From Bacteroidota bacterium (lineage in GTDB: Bacteria > Bacteroidota > Ignavibacteria > Kryptoniales > JAKASW01): a stretch of DNA of 8,420 nucleotides. This document shows, piece after piece, positions 1-6,729 of the stretch (position 1 is its first letter; each line of letters begins with the position of its first letter). The notes under the pieces are model-generated. The model searched no databases, was not told where the DNA came from, and saw nothing but the letters and a program-made list of their open reading frames with translations. Position numbers and translations under genes: made by a program. The stretch is from assembly GCA_021789755.1 (NCBI GenBank), contig JAJYJD010000149.1, positions 1 to 8,420 of the forward strand. The letters are read 5' to 3'.

Positions 1-183
1 TCAGACGGAAATCCCGCCCGGTAGGCTGGCGATTTGCCGGAGATGCGAGGCACGATCGCGCCTGCGCACAAAGCGTTCTTTCGACAATCGAACTTCTTTG
101 CTGCTTTTCCGGTCATTTCGCGATCACATCTTTCGTGCTTCGTTGCTGCTTGTACTCTGCGACTGGCACAGCATCGCTCCGGT

Positions 184-212
184 AGTTTAACAGAGTTTTT
201 ACTTATTGTCAA
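184..212 (-). promoter_or_regulatory. Outward-firing promoter with LacI-family-like operator
   Basis: The minus strand shows TTGACA (207-212), a 17 nt spacer and TAAACT (184-189), a perfect -35 with a weaker -10. Just upstream and overlapping the -35 is GCAAACGCTTG (about 209-219), close to the CG-centred palindromes bound by LacI/CcpA-type regulators. Transcription would start near 177 and leave the window at its left edge, so a separately controlled, probably sugar-related gene is expected there. Positions 1-180 contain no coding region that I can support. Confidence 0.4.
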
Positions 213-224
213 GCGTTTGCAAAA

Positions 225-275
225 ATATTTAAAAAATTAGGCGCCAATATCCCTCGGGCAGCCGCATGCCGCGCC
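225..275 (-). terminator. Possible intrinsic terminator after kbaY
   Basis: Downstream of the kbaY stop the minus strand has GGCGC (271-275) able to pair with GCGCC (240-244), with a smaller GGCA/TGCC hairpin inside the loop. The closing arm is followed at once by TAATTTTTT and further T-rich sequence. The stem is short (5 bp) and the loop long (26 nt), so this is a weak call based mainly on position and the T-run. Confidence 0.25.
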
Positions 276-290
276 GGGGGCCGAAGTGCC

Positions 291-1124
291 TCAGCGCCGC
301 TCGTTTGTCCTGGAAACCACCTTCAGTTTTTGCATAATCAGATTTTTTACAGAGTTTATAGCTTCAGGGAAAGTCTTTCTTAGATCGATCTCTTCGCGCT
401 CCTGCAGCACATTCTTCAGAGTCCTCGTGAAGATGTCCTTAGTCTCAGTGGCGATATTCACTTTGACTATCCCAAGTTCAATTGCCCTATCAAGCGATTC
501 GTCGGGTATCCCCGACCCTCCGTGCAATACCAAAGCCACCTTTGTAGCCGCGTTTATCGCGGCTAGCCTTTTCAGGTCCAGCTTGGGCTCGCCCTTATAA
601 AATCCGTGTTTCGATCCGATCGCGACGGCGAGTGCATCGACCCCGGTTTCTTCCACAAACGAGCCGGCTTCGACAGGATCAGTAAACTTATCGGCCTCCA
701 ACTCCCTGCCTAATTTTGGAACGCTTCCCAGCTCCGCCTCGACATTTGCCCCATAACTTCGCGCGAGTTGAACTACCCGCGCCGTAATCCTTGTGTTCTC
801 ATCAAGAGCCCTGTCGCTCGCATCGATCATTACCGAATCGAAACCGGCATCCAGACATTTTTTTAGCAGTTCAATGTCATCACAGTGATCGAGGTGGACC
901 CACGATTCCACCTCAAGCTCTTCGGACAGCGTCCTTGCGATTTCGGTTGCCGTCCTTAATCCCATGTAGTCGATCGAGCTCTTCGTCAATTGCAGAATCA
1001 CCGGTAGTTTCAATTCTCTTGCTGCCAGCAGTATGCCCTTGCATGTCTCTAGATTGTAAAAATTAGCCGCGAGCAACGCTTTCTTTTCGCGCTGAACCTG
1101 TTTCAACTTGTCCTGTAATTTCAT
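291..1124 (-). CDS. kbaY: Class II ketose-bisphosphate aldolase, catalytic subunit (tagatose-1,6-bisphosphate aldolase, KbaY/GatY type)
   Basis: Zinc-dependent class II aldolase of 277 aa, close to the usual 280-290 aa of KbaY/GatY. It should cleave tagatose-1,6-bisphosphate to dihydroxyacetone phosphate and glyceraldehyde-3-phosphate in the cytoplasm. Visible landmarks: the LDH motif at 78-80 (catalytic D79, zinc ligand H80), MIDAS at 99-103, VEAELG at 128-133, the zinc-binding His in SKHGFYKG (H173), LHGGSG at 200-205 (zinc ligand H201) and KVNIATE at 221-227. The MIDAS form, rather than the MDGS common in fructose-bisphosphate aldolases, matches my memory of E. coli KbaY/GatY. All catalytic residues appear intact. 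It is the last gene of the operon; its ATG overlaps the kinase stop codon (ATGA). Only a weak purine-rich stretch precedes it, so coupling probably drives translation. Fructose-1,6-bisphosphate cannot be excluded as substrate from sequence alone, but the kbaZ gene in the same operon favours tagatose bisphosphate. Confidence 0.94.
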   Translation of the reverse strand: MKLQDKLKQVQREKKALLAANFYNLETCKGILLAARELKLPVILQLTKSSIDYMGLRTATEIARTLSEELEVESWVHLDHCDDIELLKKCLDAGFDSVMIDASDRALDENTRITARVVQLARSYGANVEAELGSVPKLGRELEADKFTDPVEAGSFVEETGVDALAVAIGSKHGFYKGEPKLDLKRLAAINAATKVALVLHGGSGIPDESLDRAIELGIVKVNIATETKDIFTRTLKNVLQEREEIDLRKTFPEAINSVKNLIMQKLKVVSRTNERR

Positions 1125-2074
1125 CTTTTCTTATACCCGAATTTCTCTTCAGCAATTTTCATTATTTGACCATACTTAGTAAACGCCTTTGTGCCGCCTG
1201 CTGCCGTCGTACTGATCGCGCCCATCAGATTCCCGAACTCCTGACATTCCTCAAGATCCGCGCCGTTGATGAATTTAAACACGAATCCGGCATTGAAGCT
1301 GTCACCGGCTCCGATTGCGTCAACGACTTTTGTGTTCAGGAATGGTCCTTGAATGTTTGTCTTCCCTTTATCCAGCAATAGAGAACCTCTACTCCCCATT
1401 TTCACCGCCACTACATTAGACTTACCGCTTATCTTCTGAAGCGCATCCGAAACAGTTGCCTTTCCGGTTAAGTGAAGAAGTTCCTGCTCGTTCGGTAAGA
1501 ACACATCAACAAACGGCAAAATGGTTTCATAATCGATAATCCATTTTTCGGCCGGGTCCCACTGCATGTCGAACGTGGTCGTCAGTTTCAGCCCCTTGGC
1601 CATCTCGAACAGCTTGCCGACATCGTTTTTGATTCCGGGCTGAAGATAGTACGAAGAGAAATGCAAATGCCTCGCAGAAGCCAGGACCTCCCTGCTTATG
1701 TCCTTAATGGTTAACTCGTTCATCGCTCCCGGATAAGTGATCATCGCCCTATCTTCTTGAAAATTCAGGACGATAGTAGCACCGGTGTGTGCAGCAGGGT
1801 CTCTGACTATAAGGCTGACGTCAACCCCCTTTTCCTTCAGCCTGTCGATTACCAGCTGCCCGAAATAATCGTCGCCTATTTTCCCAAGGAAAGTGACTCT
1901 CGCACCGAGGGCACTTAGGTTACTTGCGAAGATAGCTGATGAGCTGCCCAACGTCAGAGTCATGTCTTCAGCCAATTTCTCCTTACCGATTTCCGGAAAG
2001 GACTCTATTCTGTTCAGTATCAAATCGACATTTAATTCACCCACTACTACGACATCGAATTTCTTATTGTCCAT
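1121..2074 (-). CDS. PfkB-family sugar kinase, probable tagatose-6-phosphate kinase
   Basis: Ribokinase/PfkB-fold kinase of 317 aa, a normal full length. Visible landmarks: N-terminal strand with GELNVDL at 12-18, GKIGDDYFG at 64-72 (first PfkB signature region), the NEQE segment at 195-198, and the C-terminal signature DAIGAGDSFNAGF at 252-264 with the anion hole GAG and catalytic base D258. Specificity cannot be read from these motifs. The position between agaS, kbaZ and kbaY implies phosphorylation of tagatose-6-phosphate at C1, the step that joins AgaS to the aldolase. A 1-phosphofructokinase-like role or a kinase for a free sugar are alternatives. Its ATG lies inside the end of the transporter gene (11 nt overlap) and is preceded by AAGGGG at 2082-2087 with a 7 nt spacer, which supports this start. 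The stop overlaps the kbaY start by 4 nt. Confidence 0.93.
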   Translation of the reverse strand: MDNKKFDVVVVGELNVDLILNRIESFPEIGKEKLAEDMTLTLGSSSAIFASNLSALGARVTFLGKIGDDYFGQLVIDRLKEKGVDVSLIVRDPAAHTGATIVLNFQEDRAMITYPGAMNELTIKDISREVLASARHLHFSSYYLQPGIKNDVGKLFEMAKGLKLTTTFDMQWDPAEKWIIDYETILPFVDVFLPNEQELLHLTGKATVSDALQKISGKSNVVAVKMGSRGSLLLDKGKTNIQGPFLNTKVVDAIGAGDSFNAGFVFKFINGADLEECQEFGNLMGAISTTAAGGTKAFTKYGQIMKIAEEKFGYKKR

Positions 2075-2990
2075 CGGCCATCCCCTTCAACATGTCTTTT
2101 TCTGTTTCTCCACGATCTCCGGGGTCTCCAAAAGCCAGGATTGAAATCGAAATGATCGCCATAATCATTCCCGCCATGACAACAGGCTCCGGAATCACTC
2201 TATATATCAAAAGTGATATTGCTATGGTGATGACAGGCGCAACCGCATTCGTCAGTGGGCTGACTATGATCGCCTTGCCATATCTGAATGCGTATACAAT
2301 CATAAGCGCGCCGATTGCGTTCAGAGACTGAATAATTGCCGTAAGATAAGGCCCTTCAAATCCCCAATTGACCGGGGCTGAGAAGTCAGTTACAGACAAG
2401 GCTATCGGAACCAGTAGAAGCCCGGTGACGGTCATATAGAGGAATATGCTTTCCGCTTTCATCGATTGGTTTGCAAATTTCATCACATAAGCCTGCAGGC
2501 CCCATGCCAGAAAGACTAAAAGAGAGAGTATTATCCAGCCATAACCTGACGCGCCCGAACTCCCTGGTGGTTGATAGGCTAATAAAGGAATCGCGATCAA
2601 AGCAAAAATAATTCCCAACCATCCGCGCTTTGATGCTCTTTCCTTCAGGAAAAGATAAGACAGAAGAATTGTCACTATAGGTGACATGGAAATAAACGGG
2701 AACACCAGGTAGGCAGGTCCGGTTCTTAAAGCTTCGAAGAGAACCAGCTGTCCACCAGCCCCCGTAAATCCGATAATGCATCCCAGGAGAATTGATCGCC
2801 TATCGTGCTCGAATTTCCAGTTGATCATTTTCATCGCGACCAATGCGGGAGGAATCATCGTTAACGCCCAAACTGAGTACCCAAGTGTCGCAGGAAACCC
2901 TGCCTTTTCCGGAATTTCAATAAACGCACCCCATACGCCCCAAAATGCCGTTGTTATGACAGCAAATATCAGCCACGGGCGACGTTTCAT
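2064..2990 (-). CDS. EamA/DMT-family ten-helix membrane transporter
   Basis: Integral membrane protein of 308 aa with ten predicted helices, at roughly 6-24, 36-55, 67-87, 93-114, 122-139, 150-169, 180-200, 212-235, 240-263 and 268-287, plus a charged cytoplasmic tail. This is the two-repeat EamA architecture of the drug/metabolite transporter superfamily. The first repeat ends in the familiar LLSYLFLKER stretch (109-118); the corresponding place in the second repeat is ISLLIYRVIPEP. The gene sits inside a sugar-catabolic operon with no other transporter, so I infer transport of the pathway sugar (galactosamine, GalNAc or tagatose) or export of a by-product. DMT proteins include sugar carriers such as RhaT and GlcU-type uptake proteins but also many exporters, so direction and substrate are open. 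The ATG overlaps the kbaZ stop (ATGA) and follows a perfect AGGAGG six bases upstream. Confidence 0.92.
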   Translation of the reverse strand: MKRRPWLIFAVITTAFWGVWGAFIEIPEKAGFPATLGYSVWALTMIPPALVAMKMINWKFEHDRRSILLGCIIGFTGAGGQLVLFEALRTGPAYLVFPFISMSPIVTILLSYLFLKERASKRGWLGIIFALIAIPLLAYQPPGSSGASGYGWIILSLLVFLAWGLQAYVMKFANQSMKAESIFLYMTVTGLLLVPIALSVTDFSAPVNWGFEGPYLTAIIQSLNAIGALMIVYAFRYGKAIIVSPLTNAVAPVITIAISLLIYRVIPEPVVMAGMIMAIISISILAFGDPGDRGETEKDMLKGMADGQ

Positions 2991-4306
2991 CGGTTTCCTC
3001 CTGCGGTAGCATAGTTGTATTTATCAAGCACCGTCAGGATCCGATTTATGATCAGGCCTTCCGCGGTTTTTTTCGTCTCGCCTGTCCTGGTGGGCTCAAA
3101 CGATTCCGGCAAGAACTGGCTGATTAGTGCCAGCGGTATTTCAACTGCGGAAAGATTCCGGAGCAATCTTTCAAGCGATGCCTTAACCTCGATATCGCTC
3201 CAATAATACCTTATCCTGTCACTCAGGCTATATCGCCGCTTGAGGCTCAGATTTTCGTCGTCGTCGCCCTGGTAGTATTTCTCCCAGTACCTCGGCGTTA
3301 ATTTCATCCTGCCTTCAATGACTTTCGTGAGATCAGAGAGCCCTGCACTTTTTCTTCTGCCAAAGAGATTTCTTTCAATTGATTCAAGCGCGAATAACGC
3401 TTCCCTGAATGCGAACGTCAACCAGGGTCCGACCTTCAGTATTGCAAAATGATCTTCGACCATTTGCCTCAACGACTCCTTGAGTTGGAAGTCGGTTGAA
3501 TGCGCTTCGAAAACAAGATGTCCTTCTGCTTCTATCCTCTCTTTCAGCCCACGCGCTTTGTCTCTGTCGTAATCCCAGATGTATTCATCGGCAAATTCGA
3601 CACCGGGCTGTGCAACAAGGGCAATGACTCTGTCCCACGCTTCCTCGATACCTTGAGTTATGAATGATCGCCTCGTGAGAGAAATTGTTTCTTCAACTTC
3701 CTCAGCAGTGGTAATTCTCATCGAGTGACTTCCGCCATTTCCACCTCCTGGAGGAGGGACATCCGTTCCGATAACATAAACCAACCGCTCTGCTTCCTTG
3801 CTTCTCTTTCTTTTCTCCTCTTCTGCAACCCGCGCCAGAGCCGCCACCCTCTCTGCCATAACCGAAGGCCATACGAATTCATCCGTGTCGACGTCGTCAG
3901 CACATTTCATACTCGTGTCAAGGTGTAACTTCGAATATCCCGCGTTGACATATGCTCGGACCTGCTCCCTTGCATTTTCCATTGCACGAGATGACGATTC
4001 GCTCTGCCACACATTCGGTCCCAGATGATCCCCTCCCAACACGATGTTACCGGCAGGAAAGTTGACTGCGCCGGCGGTTTCAACTACCAGTTTTCTGAAA
4101 TCATCAGGTGTCATTCCAGTATACCCGCCAAACTGGTCGACTTGATTTGAGGTTGACTCGATCAGGACCATTCTGTCATGCTCTTTGGCATTGAGTACGG
4201 CCGCCTTTATGACATATTCGTTTGCCGAGCACACGGACGTGATTCCTATCGGCATTCCAGATCGGTGCTCTCTTATGACGGATGTGATTTTGTTTTCAAC
4301 CGACAT
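2987..4306 (-). CDS. kbaZ: Tagatose-1,6-bisphosphate aldolase accessory subunit (KbaZ/GatZ family)
   Basis: Member of the GatZ/KbaZ family, 439 aa against about 420-426 aa in E. coli. It has a class-II-aldolase-like barrel without its own established aldolase activity and is known to be required for full activity and stability of KbaY/GatY. Visible family landmarks: ESTSNQVDQFGGYTG at 50-64, GGDHLGPN at 91-98, HLDTSM at 128-133, YVIGTDVPPPGGG at 177-189, EAHSTDFQ at 267-274, KVGPWLTFAFREALFALE at 291-308 and RYYW at 366-369. A lysine/glutamate-rich insert around 163-174 explains part of the extra length. In some proteobacteria a member of this family (AgaZ) was proposed to be a tagatose-6-phosphate kinase; here a separate PfkB kinase is present, so the accessory-subunit role is the simpler reading. 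Start ATG overlaps the agaS stop by one base (TGATG), and no strong ribosome binding site is seen. Confidence 0.94.
   Translation of the reverse strand: MSVENKITSVIREHRSGMPIGITSVCSANEYVIKAAVLNAKEHDRMVLIESTSNQVDQFGGYTGMTPDDFRKLVVETAGAVNFPAGNIVLGGDHLGPNVWQSESSSRAMENAREQVRAYVNAGYSKLHLDTSMKCADDVDTDEFVWPSVMAERVAALARVAEEEKRKRSKEAERLVYVIGTDVPPPGGGNGGSHSMRITTAEEVEETISLTRRSFITQGIEEAWDRVIALVAQPGVEFADEYIWDYDRDKARGLKERIEAEGHLVFEAHSTDFQLKESLRQMVEDHFAILKVGPWLTFAFREALFALESIERNLFGRRKSAGLSDLTKVIEGRMKLTPRYWEKYYQGDDDENLSLKRRYSLSDRIRYYWSDIEVKASLERLLRNLSAVEIPLALISQFLPESFEPTRTGETKKTAEGLIINRILTVLDKYNYATAGGNR
2997..3002 (-). promoter_or_regulatory. Strong Shine-Dalgarno sequence of the DMT transporter gene
   Basis: A perfect AGGAGG lies six bases upstream of the transporter ATG, inside the last codons of kbaZ. 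It is the strongest such site in the operon and shows that this organism does use Shine-Dalgarno pairing, unlike many classical Bacteroidota genes. Confidence 0.75.
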
Positions 4307-5514
4307 CAGTTGTCAGCATTTCCCATGTAAGGGTATAAGTTTACACCCTGAACCACCCTGTGGATCATACCGCTTTCCGACGGATTATCCGGTTTCAGCC
4401 CAAGTTGGACTGATTTCAGAAAGCCAAGTATCTGGGCAGGCAACACCGAAACCACAGGAAGAAATTCTTCTCTGAGCCTGGTCTTGCCGTCTCCCAGGAT
4501 CATTTTCAAATCGACATCAACGCCCGGGATTTCATCTTCCATTATCCCGACTGAAAACAGAGGCCTTCTGCCTTGACCGATGCCTTTAACCAAATCAGCA
4601 TCGTACAGGCTTGCATATTTATTATTCGTGAACAGATAGGCAATCAGCGTTTGTTCATTAATAATTGCCATGGGACCGTGCCTGACCCCAAGGAAAGAAT
4701 CATATTTGCAGATCACCTTTCCATCTGTGAGTTCCTGCAGTTTCAGATGAGATTCCCTTGCAACCCCCTTCATCATGCCTGATCCAAGAAAGAGTGCCCG
4801 TTCGAACTCGAGTTGAGAAACATCATTCAGAGGTCCAATATAATCGTCAAATATCCTTTGGGCATATTTGCTCAACAGCGAGACTTCGGCCTCCCTCTCC
4901 CTCACATAGTCAATATCGGAGATGAGCAAGCCCGCCAATAACATCGAAGTAAAGCTGCCGGTCATAGCGAGACTCTTGTCGTCGGCTTCCTGCGGCAGCA
5001 CGAAGGTAAGGTGGCGGGTGTCTCCCGCGGCTCCGGCTAGCCTGCCGTCGCCGTTACAGGTGACGATCAAATTGAACACTCTCCGGCAGAGTGCCTCTGC
5101 CAGTTCAACCGCCTTGATACTTTCCGGGCTATTACCCGAGCGCGCGAAAGAAATCAGCAGCACATCCTTGTCTTCCTGGAAGTAAAGTTCCGGATGAGTA
5201 ACCAAATCGGTGGTCGCGACTGCTTTTGTAATCAGGCGTGTCATCTTCTGGAATTGTCCTTCCAGCACTTCTCCGATGAAGGCCGACGAGCCCGCTCCCG
5301 TGAGAATGATATGCGGTTTCGATCCACTTTTAGCCTCGGTTAGAAATCCTGAGATATCATTCGCCCTTTCGCGCACTAATTTCCAGAGCTTCATCCACAA
5401 TTCAGGTTGCCCCAGGATTTCCCCGGAGGTATACTCCAGACCGTTATTGTCGCCTCCGTTTTTCCCGGGGAGCAAACGATTACTCGCCAATGTATCCCTC
5501 TTCATCTGATTCAA
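4306..5514 (-). CDS. agaS: AgaS-type SIS-domain sugar isomerase/deaminase (galactosamine-6-phosphate deaminase)
   Basis: Cytoplasmic double-SIS protein of 402 aa (E. coli AgaS is about 384). AgaS deaminates and isomerises galactosamine-6-phosphate to tagatose-6-phosphate plus ammonia. Landmarks: an N-terminal YTSGEILGQPELW segment (28-40) equivalent to the HTxxEIxxQP start of the family, first SIS phosphosugar loop TGAGSSAFIGE at 72-82, SFARSGNSPES at 122-132, DKSLAMTGSFTSM at 179-191, second SIS region GSGMMKGVARESHLKLQE at 245-261 followed by TDGK, and RHGPM at 278-282. The first start is TTG at 5512-5514, with an in-frame TAA a few codons upstream; ATG at 5503-5505 (residue 4) is an equally good start, and neither has a clear Shine-Dalgarno sequence. 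An 84 bp gap separates it from the upstream amidohydrolase gene, the largest gap in the operon; I see no promoter there. Confidence 0.93.
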   Translation of the reverse strand: MNQMKRDTLASNRLLPGKNGGDNNGLEYTSGEILGQPELWMKLWKLVRERANDISGFLTEAKSGSKPHIILTGAGSSAFIGEVLEGQFQKMTRLITKAVATTDLVTHPELYFQEDKDVLLISFARSGNSPESIKAVELAEALCRRVFNLIVTCNGDGRLAGAAGDTRHLTFVLPQEADDKSLAMTGSFTSMLLAGLLISDIDYVREREAEVSLLSKYAQRIFDDYIGPLNDVSQLEFERALFLGSGMMKGVARESHLKLQELTDGKVICKYDSFLGVRHGPMAIINEQTLIAYLFTNNKYASLYDADLVKGIGQGRRPLFSVGIMEDEIPGVDVDLKMILGDGKTRLREEFLPVVSVLPAQILGFLKSVQLGLKPDNPSESGMIHRVVQGVNLYPYMGNADN

Positions 5515-5598
5515 AACATCAAATTATTTGCACGAACGACTTACTTTGCCCGCTTATGCTCCATTCAACGTCGGGATCGTACCATAGGTCAGAGTACC

Positions 5599-6699
5599 TT
5601 AATTGCGAATCTTCAAGATCCTGGCAGCATTGCTCCAGTAAATTTCCTTCAGAGTTCCATCGCTTAGTCCGAGACCATAAAGCGGCCAATGATAGCCAAG
5701 AAGTTCTGTCTCGTAGAAATGCTCGTCCTTTGTCTCAAGAATTGTGAATGTCACCTGATACATTCGCCGGTCAGGCTTCAGGTTGGTACCATAAAGGATT
5801 CTGTCTTTGTATTTCTCGATAAATGATTTTGCATATCTCGGGATAGTGGCCACGCCCGAATATCCACCGGCTATGTCGGCATAGAGGTTGGAATACTTCT
5901 GGAATAACCTTCCCAGTTTTGATAGCTCCGTCAGCTGGTTTGCATAATCGCGCGCGATGAAAATGGTCCCGGGGTGTTCTGCAACGGCGCGGGCAAGATG
6001 ATCAAGTTCCTGAGCAAGGTTCAGGTCCCATCCCATTTGAAATCTCCCTTCATAGGCGTTCATCAGTCCGTCGTTGGCAGAGTCCATAGACTCATAGAAC
6101 CATTGGGGTTCACCTATACGAATGCTTACAGGCATCCCGAGTGCTGCGCATTCATTAAGGAGCGGTGCCATTCCTGGATCGTCAATATGCGGCCCGTAGG
6201 GTCTATCGGGGATAAGACCTCTACTTTCATCTGTCAACTCGCCCACCCCCCTGGCTCCTTCCCTGAAACATCTTCTCAGCTCGGCAACTGCCGCAGGGCC
6301 GTAACCTGGCTTATTATAGCCGGAGAAGTCGAATCCACAAAACAGGATAAACCTGCCCGGATATTTGGAATAGAAAGCGGTCAGAGAGTCGAACTTTGCA
6401 CCGTAAGCGTCAGTCAGTACAACGGCTTTCCGGATTCCCGACGAGTCCATAGCTCTGACCCACTCGCTCAGCTCCTCCTCCGATTTCGCAAAAGGCCGGG
6501 CAGCCATATCGATAACCGGGTACCTGGCTTTCTTGATTACCACATATGGTATTTCATAAATACTCCTCGGCCTATAGTCTTTGAGGAGGAGATCAGATGG
6601 AGGCGTCTGATTGTGCGGAGTTGTCTGGGGGTAGGCGAAACTCGCGAGTATGAGAATAACAAGTTCCACCGTGACGAAGAATGAAGTTCTTTTTATCAT
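5599..6699 (-). CDS. Exported amidohydrolase-fold protein (Amidohydro_2-like) lacking the metal ligands; probable pseudoenzyme
   Basis: The best start is ATG at 6697-6699 (366 aa), with AGGTGA five bases upstream; a TTG start seven codons earlier is open but less likely. Residues 1-22 look like a Sec signal peptide (KR, hydrophobic core, ASFA then YPQ), with no lipobox cysteine, so export to the periplasm or beyond is expected. The rest resembles the TIM-barrel Amidohydro_2 family, especially at VIDM (62-65), MPVSIRIGEP (189-198), HPGTIFIARDYAN (242-254), ILYGTNLKP (301-309) and YGLGL...LKEIYWSNAARIL. From memory of that family these blocks normally read VIDxHxH, xIHxG, FIGAHxGN and ILFGTD. 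Here the HxH is A66-A-R68, the mid-barrel His is R194, the next His position is D251 and the terminal Asp is N306. All expected metal ligands are changed, yet the frame and fold blocks are intact. It starts 30 nt after the regulator's stop codon. Function unknown; a binding or regulatory role, or metal-free chemistry, is possible. Confidence 0.82.
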   Translation of the reverse strand: MIKRTSFFVTVELVILILASFAYPQTTPHNQTPPSDLLLKDYRPRSIYEIPYVVIKKARYPVIDMAARPFAKSEEELSEWVRAMDSSGIRKAVVLTDAYGAKFDSLTAFYSKYPGRFILFCGFDFSGYNKPGYGPAAVAELRRCFREGARGVGELTDESRGLIPDRPYGPHIDDPGMAPLLNECAALGMPVSIRIGEPQWFYESMDSANDGLMNAYEGRFQMGWDLNLAQELDHLARAVAEHPGTIFIARDYANQLTELSKLGRLFQKYSNLYADIAGGYSGVATIPRYAKSFIEKYKDRILYGTNLKPDRRMYQVTFTILETKDEHFYETELLGYHWPLYGLGLSDGTLKEIYWSNAARILKIRN

Positions 6700-6704
6700 T
6701 ACTA

Positions 6705-6710
6705 TCACCT
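6705..6710 (-). promoter_or_regulatory. Ribosome binding site that fixes the amidohydrolase start
   Basis: On the minus strand AGGTGA is followed by five bases and then ATG at 6697-6699. The TTG start further upstream (6718-6720) has no such signal, so the ATG is preferred and the signal peptide begins MIKRTSFF. Confidence 0.7.
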
Positions 6711-6729
6711 GCTTCTGCAAATCGTTTGA

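Noticed and set aside
1..116. Minus-strand frame from ATG at 114-116 open to the left edge (MTGKAAKKFDCRKNALC)
   Set aside because: It follows the outward promoter, but it has no ribosome binding site and an unconvincing composition, and only 38 codons are visible. The real downstream gene may start outside the window.
2386..2781. Minus-strand open frame of 131 codons within the transporter gene
   Set aside because: It is another frame of the EamA gene, whose ten hydrophobic helices in the main frame are decisive.
5515..5598. Possible internal promoter or terminator in the 84-bp gap before agaS
   Set aside because: No -35/-10 pair at sensible spacing and no hairpin followed by a T-run could be found. 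Direct GGTAC copies there are too short to interpret.
5974..6684. Long plus-strand open frame of 236 codons opposite the amidohydrolase gene
   Set aside because: It is antisense to a gene with clear family blocks, and its translation shows no domain or plausible composition. It is a shadow frame.
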